Assembly: GCA_001931875.2 (NCBI GenBank)
Contig: MSJH02000660.1
Location: 124,001-188,000, forward strand
Source of the DNA: Byssochlamys sp. IMV 00236
Taxonomy: Eukaryota; Ascomycota; Eurotiomycetes; Eurotiales; Thermoascaceae
Length of the DNA stretch: 64,000 bases
Direction: 5' to 3'
The translations under genes were made by a program, and so were the position numbers. The notes beneath the pieces are model-generated. The model saw only the letters and a program-made list of their open reading frames with translations. It was not told the DNA's origin and searched no databases. The stretch's first letter is position 1; each line of letters starts with the position of its first letter. Below are positions 28,139 through 38,876 of this stretch, one piece after another.

Positions 28139-29032
28139 ATGCGCGTCGCGGCTCTAGTGCTAGGCCTTCTGGCCACTGCAGTTTCATCTGTTTCTGCAAC
28201 TGCTCTGACCTACAAACTTGAGGCCAACGAGAAGGCGTGCTTCTATGCCCAGGTCGAGCAGCAGAACGCCAAGGTGGCTTTCTACTTCGCGGTAAGTAGT
28301 TGTTGATCTCGAATTGTCATCATCTTTTTTTTTCTTTTCCCAAGATTGCTTTCTACGTCAGCTGGAAAGGAGTCAGGAAATGACTGATGTGTGTTCGTTT
28401 TTACTACAGGTTCAATCCGGCGGTTCATTCGATGTCGACTACTCCGTTACTGGACCCAACGAAAAGGCGATCTTGGACGGCATAAAGGAGAGGCAGGGAG
28501 ATTTCGTCTTCACCGCTCAGGTCCCCGGAGAATACCGATTCTGCTTCAACAATGAGATGTCCACGTTTGCGGAGAAGCTGGTCGATTTCGAGATTGCGGT
28601 GCGTAGATCTGATAGCTGGCTATGGGTCGTGTACGGACGACTAACATCACGCCTTCTTGGTCGTACAGGTTGAGAATGAGGAACGTGCCCAGCTGCCCTC
28701 CAAGCAGGGGGCCAGCCCCGAGCAGGCATCCGCCCTTGAGGAGTCTATCTTCAAGCTCTCCGCCCAGCTGTCCACCATTTCCCGCAACCAGAAGTACTTC
28801 CGGACCCGTGAAAACAGAAACTTCAGCACCGTGCGGAGTACGGAACGACGTATCTTTAACTTCAGTATCATTGAAAGTCTCATGATGGTCTCAATGGCGG
28901 CGCTGCAGGTCTTTATTGTGCGGTTCTTCTTCCAGGGAGCGCGGAAAGGTACGTTGCGAGCACGTGATATAGGGGTTCATAATCCCCTTACTAGAATACA
29001 TTTTTGACTAACATGGAATAGGCTACGTGTGA
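28139..29032 (+). CDS. p24 family cargo receptor (emp24/gp25L/Erp)
   Basis: Four exons, 28139-28291, 28410-28598, 28669-28948 and 29022-29032, encode 210 residues; the last exon carries only the final codons. The layout is that of p24 proteins cycling between ER and Golgi in COPII/COPI vesicles. There is a signal peptide (1-20), then a GOLD domain with its paired cysteines (KACFY near 35 and FCFNN near 89). A coiled coil and the stretch NRNFSTVRSTERR precede one membrane span (about 180-202). The short cytosolic tail has an aromatic pair (FF) and a terminal valine, typical of COPII-binding tails. I favour the gamma (Erp2/3/4) subgroup, without certainty. Confidence 0.9.
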
Positions 29033-32000
29033 TGATTATACGTTGTAATGCTATTTTGGCCCTTCTCCTGTATTACTCTAGTCTCTGACCATTATCTACG
29101 AAATTTCTCTTCATAAAATGAACGCCAAGGATTGAAATGCATTCAAATAACTTTGATCAACCACAAGCTTTGCTTCTATCGTCATTGTCTGGTCTAGCCT
29201 TGGTGTTCGGTCTGCTAACTCGGAGATAATGAAATCATCGCACCCATCCGACCCCATTTGCCAAGTAAGCATGTGCACCGCTCGAGCTGCAACTACCGAC
29301 ACCTTCTCGGTTACATTTGAGTCGTCCCTGGCCTCAGGATTCTTGTACACTGGCCTATCAAGTAGACAGGACTGGCAACCGATGCCGTGAGTGGGATCCG
29401 AACTGGCCTATTCCCCTTGTGCGTGGATGGGCCGCTAAGGACTTGCGGTCGCTAAGGCCCCTTTACACGGCATGTCTATCAGAGTGATGCAGGATCAGAT
29501 TCCCCCTCTGTCTGCAGTACTTTCCCCGTTGTTCATGAGAATGACCTTCTTTGGGGAAGCTTCGCGTGTCCTATCTGCAGTCTCCGATGGAACGTGCTAA
29601 CCAAGCATTGGGTTATTGTCATGCACTTCCTTTGACCGCTGACATACGCCCGACATGTAGTTACCCCTAGAAACAGGAGACCAATGTTGGATGGTCCGCT
29701 TGATGACGAAGGGACCGGTTTTCTATCACCATATCGCCAGCTAACGGACGTCTTGGCTGACACGAGAATCGTCTGGTTCCTCCCAGCCATCTGAACGACC
29801 TTCCTAGTTGATGTGATGATAATGCAATCAAGCCAACTTCGGTGGGCATCTGATGCAAGTCAGGCAATAGATGACATTGGGGGAACTGCCAGAATCCTGA
29901 CTACGAGAGCTATCTTTTTGACAGTGAGGCGACATCTCTCCTGTTCTGGACTTCAGGCTTTGCGGTCGCCACCAGAGAGAGTGAAGAAGATCCATGTTAG
30001 CGACCGAGGTCACTGCCAAGTTCAAATGGAGAACATGAGGCAAGAGGCTCCAGCAAAGTAAAGTATTGACTTGGCTCAAAGGTTCGGGTCTCAACTCTAT
30101 CTGGGGACCCATCATCTTTGTTGAGCCTCCTTGGCTGTCTTCTTACCGAGTCATAGATTCTCCACCATTATCTAACAAGGGCTCCAGCCTTCTTGATATT
30201 GGATCTCATGGCGTATCCCACAGCTCTGCTTGATGCCAGCTTTCCATGGCCCCCAATTGAGAATCATGAAATGGGGTACAGCTGAGCTTTTAGGTCCGTC
30301 AGAGTGTTCTTGGGAGTTCTTCAACTTGTCCGTATGGCTTGTGGTGTGATCTCCGATCAGCAACCAGTTCTGGCCTTACTTATGACGTCCGTCTTGACAG
30401 GGCTACCTCACTTATTATTCCCAGGCAAGCCGACAGCCACCGGGGTAACCAATGGGGAGAGCAATTACAGCACAGGTTACTATGGTCATTATACTTATAC
30501 TAACAGGTGATCAGCCATTGTTGGCTACTAGTTGGCCACCTTAATCGTAGTGTGTCTGTCTTTCTTTCCCACCTCCCTGCGTTGGTCAAGGCTATGTATG
30601 GCATGGGAACGATGCGCATCCCCGAGACTGCGGGTGTCGATCATTAGGGGAAAGAAGGATTCTAGACCATGTTATTAGAATACAATCGAATCGGATAATT
30701 GTCTACTTCTCTACAGGATCCCGATAGTTATATGTGGTAGAGATGAAGAGATAGCTCTGCTGTCGTTACGCACATGGATACAGTACTTAGAGCTCCAACG
30801 GCGGAGTAGTATGCTAAGTAGCAGGGGATTGGCTGAAGCGGTGATTTCCTTTGATCAGATCAGAACTGCGTATAATTCCTCACTGGATTGAATTGAATTT
30901 GTACTCTATAATATAATAATCGCGATTACTTCGAGATATAACTATTAATTAATTTGATGACTTTTATGTTCATTTCCCCAGGGGAGCAGCAGCATGACGT
31001 CAGCGGGCTGAGCTAGCTACCTAGGTAGTTAGCTAGCTGACTGACTACCCTAGGTAACGACAGGTAACGAATCAATCATCATCCAACATGAGAACGGATT
31101 CGATTCATCGAACCCCCGGGGAGTAACGCGAACCGCAACCCAGAACTTCGCTTCGCCGTTGGACGAGAACCGTGTCTGGGCCCTTGTTCGTGCGTTCCGA
31201 GTTCTCAAGAAAACGCAAATGGAGTACATACATACTAACCGAACCTCCTAGGGCTGAAAGGGAGGAGGATGACGATCATGAGCCATGGTTCTCTCCGTCG
31301 ATGCATCTCCTGATGGTGCCTGCACTACCAGACGTCCTTCCACACTGGACTATGACTACTATGGACATGCCATCGGAGGTTTTCCTTCGGGCCTTCACGG
31401 TAGGCGATGACCATGAGACCCAGGCCGTCATATTGAGGGGGAAAGGCACGCGGGATACTGTATTGGGGTGATGTGTCCTCAATGTCGGCGACGAAAACGG
31501 TCGACCGGTCCAGGCTTGGCCGATCCCTCTGCCATTGAATGCTCTCTCTCCTTCATGGTCCAGACCAAAAGCCCATGCCTAGTTGCTATTGAATATGGTG
31601 CAAGTCCACTTGGTGACGCGCCTACTCCGGATCGAACTACGGAGGTATCTGACCTCGTTTAGCAGAGTATACCATAACTGAATGATGTGCGTTATGTTAC
31701 TACTATCTGGATGATAATAACGGGAGTGGGGTCCCCCTGATCAGAGCATCCGTTTTAGGGCAACGGATAACTCCCTATGGATGTGTACTTGAGTATGTAG
31801 AACCACAACGATGGCCTTGGACCCAAAAGCACCGTGGAGACGGATGTCAGTTCGTGGAGCCGACCAGTTCGATCTGCAGGGACCGCTTCGTTGGACGGAC
31901 GATCGCCGGGAACTGACGATGCGGTGCTGGTCGGAATTGCCCAGTGACCTCATCAATGGCCGTCTCGATCTTCTTTAGTGAGAAAACATCCAACGCAGAA

Positions 32001-32759
32001 AGACCCATGGCTATCGTGGCGCTTGTGCCGCTGTGTGACGGCCTCAGCTCCTCCCGTAGCGGATTCTCCATGACGCTACGGGACCATCCAGAGCGCTTAG
32101 TGGCAACCTCCCATGATGATGTCGGCCGCGAACCGTCAGCCCCCAGACCGTAGGTGGAATATGATATCATGTTGCTTTGGTTAGTCGGCCGATGGGGCCT
32201 CGTTCGAACGAATCATCGCCGACGGGCCGGCGATCTATGTACATACATTATCAACCACGCCGGCGTTGTCTCGAAGGCACGTACATAACAGCACTTCTAG
32301 TTGAAAAGCAGAACTACGGTACCGTCTAGATCTTCGCACCAGTCTAGTATTTTCTGATAGTTGTCTCTTCTGCCCATCACATCCCAGGACCAGAGAACAC
32401 CGTTCACTACCAAAGATCTTTGGGCTGAAGATCTGCCTACCTATCTTGGTCCATTATCAATTGATCCCCGACGAACGTGAGTTGAGAAATTTTCTTCAAA
32501 GTTGCTTGGATTATTTCTCTTTTTTTTTTCTTTTTCCTTCTTTCTATTTCTGAAATATGGGGGGTTGTTTCCTAAATGCTTCCATCGATCTCCTTCCCGT
32601 TACGGTGATTGAGGCATCTATGGTTCCGTCGAGGACACGTTCAATGTTACAAGATCATTGTTATGATCAATGAAGACATCAGAGCTAACTCCACTATAGA
32701 AAGACACAACGTGATATAACATCCATCTATCAGCTCCTCCTACAGAGCCGACAGCAACC
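29033..32759. other. Gene-poor stretch
   Basis: This is about 3.7 kb with many stop codons in all frames. The longest open frame (about 99 codons near 31.2-31.5 kb) has no recognisable feature. A TACCTAGGTA palindrome lies at 31018-31027. Poly(T)/(C) runs near 32520-32545 precede the next small ORF. Old degenerate insertions are possible but not demonstrable by eye. Confidence 0.45.
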
Positions 32760-33128
32760 ATGCAACCGACAGCATCAATGTTTCCCACACACTCGGGAGA
32801 GATTCGACACGACTCGAGGACAGAAAACCAGTCCTCCAACTCGCGTCCCAATCCTCACCAGTCAGTGGATGACTACAACAGAGTCATGCTGCAATATACT
32901 CAACGCCAGATGGCTTCCTTCACCAAGTCCGCTGACCCCAGTCGCCGAAACGACAGCGTGGGCAGCGGCAGCAGTGGAAGCAGTGGCCGCAGCAGCAGCA
33001 GCCACAACAGCAATCGAAGCAACAACTCGGTCCTCAGCAGCCTTGATCGGGAACCTAGCGGTGCTGGTCCCCCTCGTGGAGGCCGAGATCGACATCAGAA
33101 CGACGCTGAGGGCGTTCCCTCGCAGTGA
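32760..33128 (+). CDS. Small Ser/Asn-rich protein, uncharacterised
   Basis: An open frame of 122 codons, not recognised. The first part (SVDDYNRVMLQYTQRQMASF at about 40-59) looks like an amphipathic helix. The second is a low-complexity Ser/Gly/Asn stretch (about 67-95) and the end is rich in Arg, Gly and Asp. The clean start after a CAACC context and ordered codon use in the helix region suggest a real gene. AGC repeats alone can, however, keep frames open on both strands here, so this is tentative. The nearest recognisable gene upstream is 3.7 kb away. Confidence 0.45.
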   Translation: MQPTASMFPTHSGEIRHDSRTENQSSNSRPNPHQSVDDYNRVMLQYTQRQMASFTKSADPSRRNDSVGSGSSGSSGRSSSSHNSNRSNNSVLSSLDREPSGAGPPRGGRDRHQNDAEGVPSQ

Positions 33129-34949
33129 TGAAGGCTATGGTTCTCTATGAGGTGAGTGCAGTTGCAAGTCTGCAGCAACCAATCAGGAAGGATCATAGTA
33201 TGGCTGACAACATGACATTCAGTCGGGAAAAATAATATCGAGCCTGTGGTTAGAACGTACGGGTCACGCTGGTCCTGCTGTCAGATCTTCCCACCTTGAA
33301 ACGATGTCACGACTCGAGCGCTCGTCATCATACTTCCCCTTTTTCGACTATCTCCGCTATAGCTTTCTAGCGTTCTGTCAAGCAAAGATTGTGCCTCGAG
33401 AGCGTCCATCCTCCATGGTACTCGTTCCTGGACAGTCTGAGCTTTCGTAGGCGTTGATCTGAATTTCTAGCCAAAGCTCGGTGTCTATAATGTTCTTGAC
33501 AGAGGACCGGCTTTATCTTTTCTTGGCCCGTGGACCATACTGCCCTCTTGCTTTTTTTTTTTTTACTTTCTTGTTTCTAATAATTGAAACGAATTTGCAT
33601 GCCGTGTGTTTCAAGCGATGTTAATTTATTTTTTTCCTATTTCTCATAACGACTGTTACGATTACAACTATTAGTTGCCTATACTGGGATATTCGGTGGT
33701 GCTTATCGAGTAATGAGATAACTAGTTCCGCAGTGTATTAGTTGAGAAGGAAGAAAAAAGTAACAGGAATTCTTCTGCAAGTTACGAGATATTATTTTAT
33801 TTCTTTTTTTTTTCCCTTTTTTTGTTATGTATATGGTAGTGTGTGATTATTTCATTTATAGAAAGGGGATACGGTCTTCTGCTCCACATATGCAGACCCA
33901 TGTATGTATGTACGTACTACCGAGTTTAGTGCCAGTTAGAGTGTACACTCTACTTTGTTTGTACTGGTCAAGTGGACGATGACGTGAAGGCTTGCTAGGA
34001 TGTATGGTAGTTATGTGCATACATTTGTAATTAGGTATTAGTTAGTTATTAACTAGTTAGTTAATTGACTAGGTTAGTTAACTAAGTTACTACTCATCTT
34101 ATCTAATCCGTCGTGCTTTCAAGGGTTATTTCTGTTTCTATATTGTTCTATCATCTCCGATGTTCCTGTGCCCACAAGGCTCAGCTCGACGGTCTGCTCG
34201 AGTGGCTCGTCAGCGTTTCGGTCGTGGGTAAGTAAGCTACGTTACGGATAATAACTAAGTTAGTTACAACTTACAACTCGATGGAATTCAAGAGTACCAT
34301 AGTTCTATGAGTCTGTCGCCTATGTGGATTCTCATTGGCTTGTTCTTCTTCTTCTTCTTTTTCTTTTTCTTTCTTCTTCCCCGCCGTCGGTTACGAGATG
34401 GTTGTCCATGACGCCTGCCCTTTGAGAAAAGAGTACGAGAGAAAAATAACTCGGTGACTGGATGACTGGCTAAGCGGCTGACTGAATGAAGGACGGGCGG
34501 ACAGACACGCAAGACAGCGCTCAGTACGCAGGCCTCCTCTCTCGAAGGTTCCCCATTTCCGACAAGAATCCACCACGTCGAAGAAAAAACGAAGGTGTCC
34601 ACGAGCGGAGTCAGTGCCGGGACACACTACTAGTTAATAATAGACGACAGTTTCTCCTGCGCTTTCTTTTTCCGCCGCCAATCTGAGGGAGTTCTGGAAG
34701 AAGGGGGGGGAACAAGGTTACTACGATATCGAGTAAGTAATGTGGTTGATCGTCGGCTTGATCCGCAATCGAGAACCTCCACCCGTGCCTTGTGCGCCTT
34801 TTTCCTGAGGTCTGGGGCTGCTGGAGATTAAGTAGGGTACTTAAGTGGCTGAAATGGATGGAGATGGCCCCGTAGATGTACGGGTTAATACAACTACGGT
34901 CGATTACGGGAAGAGTACCATATTATGTGGTGGAGCTGGAGATTGCTAC

Positions 34950-34983
<34 letters not shown>

Positions 34984-35596
34984 GCAATTACTCTGGTATT
35001 GATATTAATGCCTCGAATTGAAGTTTGCTCTGTCTGTAAGTATGCTCGAAGCCAATAAAAACTCGGTAGTCATGAAAACCCCTTCAAGCTACCTCATATT
35101 CATTCCTACTACTTAGTTCTGCGTCACGCTAACCCGGCGCCTTATGCTTGTATGTCGATACTTTATATAACGACCTATACAGCAAGTCCATATGATGCCA
35201 AATGATCAGAATAAGTATCGCAGACCAGTCGGATAGTTCACATGAAGACTTTCGTATCTGGCGTCAAATTAAGTATATGAAGTGTGAAATGCTTCGACTG
35301 TATTCAGCTCCTGCACCCTGTGATTTATCTCACTGTTCAACTGCTACTACATATATAACCCAGTTTCCTAATATGGCCTTCTTATTCACGTCAGGTGCAC
35401 TTGGAACTTCTAGATCATGCGCTCGTTACTGACAACTTTTCAGGAAAGTAGATACTGCAATTGGTATGATCTGAGCCTTCCCAAAACTGCTGTTTCCCTA
35501 ACCGGTGGCTGCTAAGGTCCATAACAGCCGCTGCTGGATGGATTTGTTTTCTCCCTTTTCTTTCTGTTACTAGTTAACTAGGTATCGCTGACAACA
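33129..35596. other. Gene-poor, repeat-rich intergenic stretch
   Basis: This is about 2.5 kb with poly(T) runs near 33550 and 33805. It has a stretch of TTAG/TAAC words at 34030-34090 including one TAGTTAACTA palindrome (34075-34084), a T/C-rich run near 34345-34380 and a (TAA)n microsatellite. No credible gene is present. Confidence 0.5.
34951..34983. repeat. (TAA)n microsatellite
   Basis: Eleven TAA units in tandem. Confidence 0.95.
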
Positions 35597-35929
35597 ATGG
35601 AAGCCATCAAAAATTTCGTCGTCGTTATGGCCGCAATCGGCTTTGTTTTTATTGGAGCCAATGCTTTGGTTACCGGCATCAGGGCCGCGAGAGCCAAGTG
35701 GAAGGAAGGGGATCGCGTTCCGGAGAACCAGGGGGAGGGGGGGCGGACTCGCTTCTTGATGCGAGTGTTGAACGCGGGATACGCGGCGTTGCGTGCGGTG
35801 GCCCGTCTCGAGGCCACTCAGGAGGGGGTAGGGGCAGATGCCCAGGGACAGGCAATCTCTGGTGCTGTTGGTGGTGGTAGCGGTCCTGGAGGAGGAGGAG
35901 GAGGAGGAGGAGGAGGAAGAGGAGGATAA
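35597..35929 (+). CDS. Small single-span membrane protein with Gly-rich tail, uncharacterised
   Basis: Single exon, 110 codons, not recognised. Residues 7-28 (FVVVMAAIGFVFIGANALVTGI) form one good membrane span next to a basic helix (RAARAKWK). A second amphipathic stretch (FLMRVLNAGYAALRAVARLEA) follows. The protein ends in about ten consecutive glycines encoded by a (GGA)n tract, so its exact end may vary between strains. The helices and balanced codons favour a real protein, possibly of mitochondria or ER. The lack of a known family and the GC-rich frame keep confidence moderate. Confidence 0.45.
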   Translation: MEAIKNFVVVMAAIGFVFIGANALVTGIRAARAKWKEGDRVPENQGEGGRTRFLMRVLNAGYAALRAVARLEATQEGVGADAQGQAISGAVGGGSGPGGGGGGGGGGRGG

Positions 35930-37391
35930 GGGGAGGAAGAGGAGGAGGGTCAGACCAGTCCATCGGTGCCTTTGCGGGAGGGCACCGGTGCCTCGACTGG
36001 GACCCAACACCAGCGTCGAGTTCACACTTCTACGCAGTGCTGGTGACGAGTACCTGTTAACTGGGAACAGGGAAACCAAGATGAACTCACAAACAGAAAC
36101 AAAAATCGAATCGATTTCATGAACGAAGCATCATTCGAACCTCCCCTGTTTAACAGACACCTGATCCAGGTGACTCTCAACAAAAGGGCTCGACTTGCTC
36201 TATGCAGAACATTTGTTGATACTGAGATTGTCGGTTTTTCCTCTCTGAAAGGTACGACGACGTTCTGTCGTAGCTCTGTTGAGCTGCTGTTCAAATTCCC
36301 CCCCCTGATCTGTCTTTTTATTCAACCGAACCTTGTTGCTGTCAATTCTAATCCGCGCAAATCTATTAGCGAGATCGTTGAGTATTGTTTCGACTCCGAG
36401 AACAAAAGCATTATCCATACCTTGACACACAGAGATCAAATCTCATCTCTTGAGCCGGTCTTGTTATAAAGCTGCGGCGTCCCAGATGTCTCCAAAAACC
36501 CAGATTCGTCACACCGCGTTGCTCTTACAGATCAGCGTCTCGTTGCTTTATGATCTTATTAGCGCAGACTGATAATCAGCGCATATCCCAACAATCACGG
36601 CCACTTTCCGAGAATTGAAACGTCTTATCTCATTTATATCGGAATGAGATTCTCTGGCAATACGACTTAATCAGGAAGATTATAGACCGGGATAGTGGGA
36701 AGATTAGAAAACATGTACTCCCGCAGATGTACCTAAGAACACTTAGCCATAGCTCGTTTATCCCAGAGACTATCTGATAAATCATACCTGATCGGCCATG
36801 ATCTCAAATGTTAAACCAACTCAATTGGTTATTCGTGTGGGCTCTTAGGCGGAAAACAGACTGGGGATTCAGATAACTAACAAAATCGACCAGATTAGAT
36901 AAATATTTGTGCAGGAAGTGGTGGAAATCAACTAGCTAGTTCCTTACGTGGTCTGAAGAGTTGAAGGAAGCGGGAGAAAGCTTGCTTAATTGGATCTAGG
37001 GGCTAGGCGAACCTACCTACGGAGTATAGGTTCGCGCCAGTGCAAAGGGGCGCCCAGCAGAGACCACCAGAGGGGGGATCCAACAAGAGGGAACTAGATA
37101 GTCGAAAGTTAACTAGTGAGTTAGTTAACTACCTACCTAGGTACATGATATTTTTTACAGTCTTCCACAGAAGCACACAAATCCAGGGCTCGCTAGGGTC
37201 TAAAAAAGTAAGATTCTCCCTATAGATAACATGAGGGTTTCTATTGCTCTGTATGACGACTATGGGTATCAATAGGCAGAAACGTCAACTATGACGCTGA
37301 GAATTGGTAATAACTGTGAAAATTGATGACCGAGATCAAAAATTTATCAATCAACTGTCAAAATTGACTTGAGTTATATCCATTTCAGAAA
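35930..37391. other. Intergenic before the F-box-like gene
   Basis: This is about 1.5 kb, A/T-rich. A 9-bp inverted repeat (GCGAACCTA at 37007-37015 and its complement at 37027-37035) could form a hairpin. Two 10-bp palindromes lie side by side at 37122-37143. An open frame near 36119-36469 has no recognisable feature. Confidence 0.45.
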
Positions 37392-38495
37392 ATGCCTCTG
37401 GTAGGTCACAGAAGAAGGCACTACAAAGCGTTAACGAAAATTGCCAACTCTGTACGGCTGAACACAATACGGACCCTCAATGCGCAAAATCCAGCATCGC
37501 TATACTGTCTTCCTGTCGAGTTAATCCAATATATCTGTCAGCATCTCCCTATCGCTGAAACGTTCTCTCTAGTGCTAAGCTGCGCTCGATTTTGGCACGC
37601 CAGAGCCAGCATCCAAAAATTTATCAAGGCACACCGGTTACTAAAAGCACGAATCTACCCGGACTGGGAATTTATTGAAGCGCGTTTTCATATCCTCCGT
37701 TTAATGGAATTTGATAAACTCCATGGTCTAGGCATCCGGTCTTTTTGTTGTTGGTCGTGTATGACGACTCACTCAAAATCAATATTCGATTATGTCTTTT
37801 GGCCGCGTGTGGATCTCAAGTTCTCAATTGAAGAGCAAAGGATCAAATGCACGGCTCAAAACACCCGCAGCTGTTACGGTAAGCGAAGGAATATTTGGGT
37901 TGGTATATGCTCTGAAATGACATATGCACAGCTCCGAATCTTGGTATTCGGGATACATAATTGCAAAGAGCGCACTACATCATCTATTACAATCTCAGCA
38001 GGGTTTTCTGAACACATCGAATTCGATTTAAAGACCTATAGCCTCAAATCCCGGTTCTACCTTGGGAGGCTCTCGGATCTTGGCGTCGATGGATTTGATC
38101 GCCTATGTCTGATGGCAAGGCTTCCGATATGTCCTCATACAAGAATTAGTATATTCAGAGGACGTTTCCTCCGGGGCCTAAATCCAAATTATGCATACTC
38201 TTGCTATTACTGCGGGGCGAAGTATTACCTGACTTTGGGCCTCGAAGGAATGATTGAGCTCCATATTTCTCGCTATGTTGGACCTCTTAAAACAGGATCT
38301 GAGCCTGTATGGATCAATGCGTCTTATATATGTGTTAAGACTGCCTTCATCGATCACTGTCGGGCATTTTCTGAGTGGATACATAGAATGTATAATCCCG
38401 AAACTGGGGATGCGTATAACGGAGGATTTGAGATGTTCGTTTCCTCTGAAAAGAAAAAGTATCGATTTTATGGTTCTCAACCGGGTGGGTTCTGA
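37392..38495 (+). CDS. F-box-like protein with Cys/His motifs
   Basis: Intronless, 367 residues. Residues 40-70 (LPVELIQYICQHLPIAETFSL and on through CARFW) match an F-box start, the segment that binds Skp1 in SCF ubiquitin ligases. Downstream, FCCWSCMTTHS near 117-127, a CPH pair and CYYCG near 275 recall the Cys/His pairs of the large fungus-specific F-box families. No leucine-rich or WD repeats are visible, so the substrate part is unknown. Codon use is more A/T-rich than in neighbouring housekeeping genes, and the flanks are repeat-rich, as for accessory genes. An intron in the 5' leader is possible (CAG just before the start). Confidence 0.7.
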   Translation: MPLVGHRRRHYKALTKIANSVRLNTIRTLNAQNPASLYCLPVELIQYICQHLPIAETFSLVLSCARFWHARASIQKFIKAHRLLKARIYPDWEFIEARFHILRLMEFDKLHGLGIRSFCCWSCMTTHSKSIFDYVFWPRVDLKFSIEEQRIKCTAQNTRSCYGKRRNIWVGICSEMTYAQLRILVFGIHNCKERTTSSITISAGFSEHIEFDLKTYSLKSRFYLGRLSDLGVDGFDRLCLMARLPICPHTRISIFRGRFLRGLNPNYAYSCYYCGAKYYLTLGLEGMIELHISRYVGPLKTGSEPVWINASYICVKTAFIDHCRAFSEWIHRMYNPETGDAYNGGFEMFVSSEKKKYRFYGSQPGGF

Positions 38496-38597
38496 GCGCT
38501 ATTTGGATTTTGTCGTCCTTCGTTTTCTGGACTTTCGCAAGCTCGGATAGGAGAGTGTTCCTTTTTGCTATAGGTAGCTACTGTTTAACATGATCTT

Positions 38598-38601
<4 letters not shown>

Positions 38602-38631
<30 letters not shown>
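38602..38631. repeat. (CT)n microsatellite
   Basis: About 14 CT units just downstream of the F-box-like gene and just before direct repeat copy A. Confidence 0.9.
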
Positions 38632-38633
<2 letters not shown>

Positions 38634-38644
38634 ATTTTTTTTAA

Positions 38645-38842
38645 GTTGCAGGGGGATATGTGATATGTTCGACTAGTTTTTTTTTATATTGATGGCTTTT
38701 AATCTTGAGAGGGGAGTATGAAGCGGGTAGAGAAAGGATAATATCTGGGGTTCTTTTTTTTTTGTTTCCCTTTTTTAAGTATAGAAAGAAAAGGGAGGAT
38801 GAATAGAGTGTCGATAGTTATATAGTCAGTTCGATTTAGAAT
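38645..38842 (+). repeat. Direct repeat, copy A (~198 bp)
   Basis: The segment runs from GTTGCAG to TTTAGAAT and matches 42121-42315 in the same orientation over its whole length, with scattered substitutions and small indels. Shared blocks include GATATGTGATATGTTCGACTAG near the left end, GAAGCGGGTAG in the middle and TATATAGTCAGTTCGATTT at the right end. It lies between the F-box-like gene and the interrupted coiled-coil gene. It is not a known family to me. Confidence 0.9.
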
Positions 38843-38876
38843 ATTACCAGGAGAGATAGCTGCTAACATCCTCAAA

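Noticed and set aside
34288..34602. Minus-strand ORF with a poly-Lys stretch
   Set aside because: The lysine run comes from a T/C-rich simple repeat; nothing else supports coding.
36119..36469. 116-codon plus-strand ORF with an overlapping minus-strand ORF
   Set aside because: Both frames are open over an A/T-rich stretch and neither shows a domain, signal peptide or splice site arrangement.
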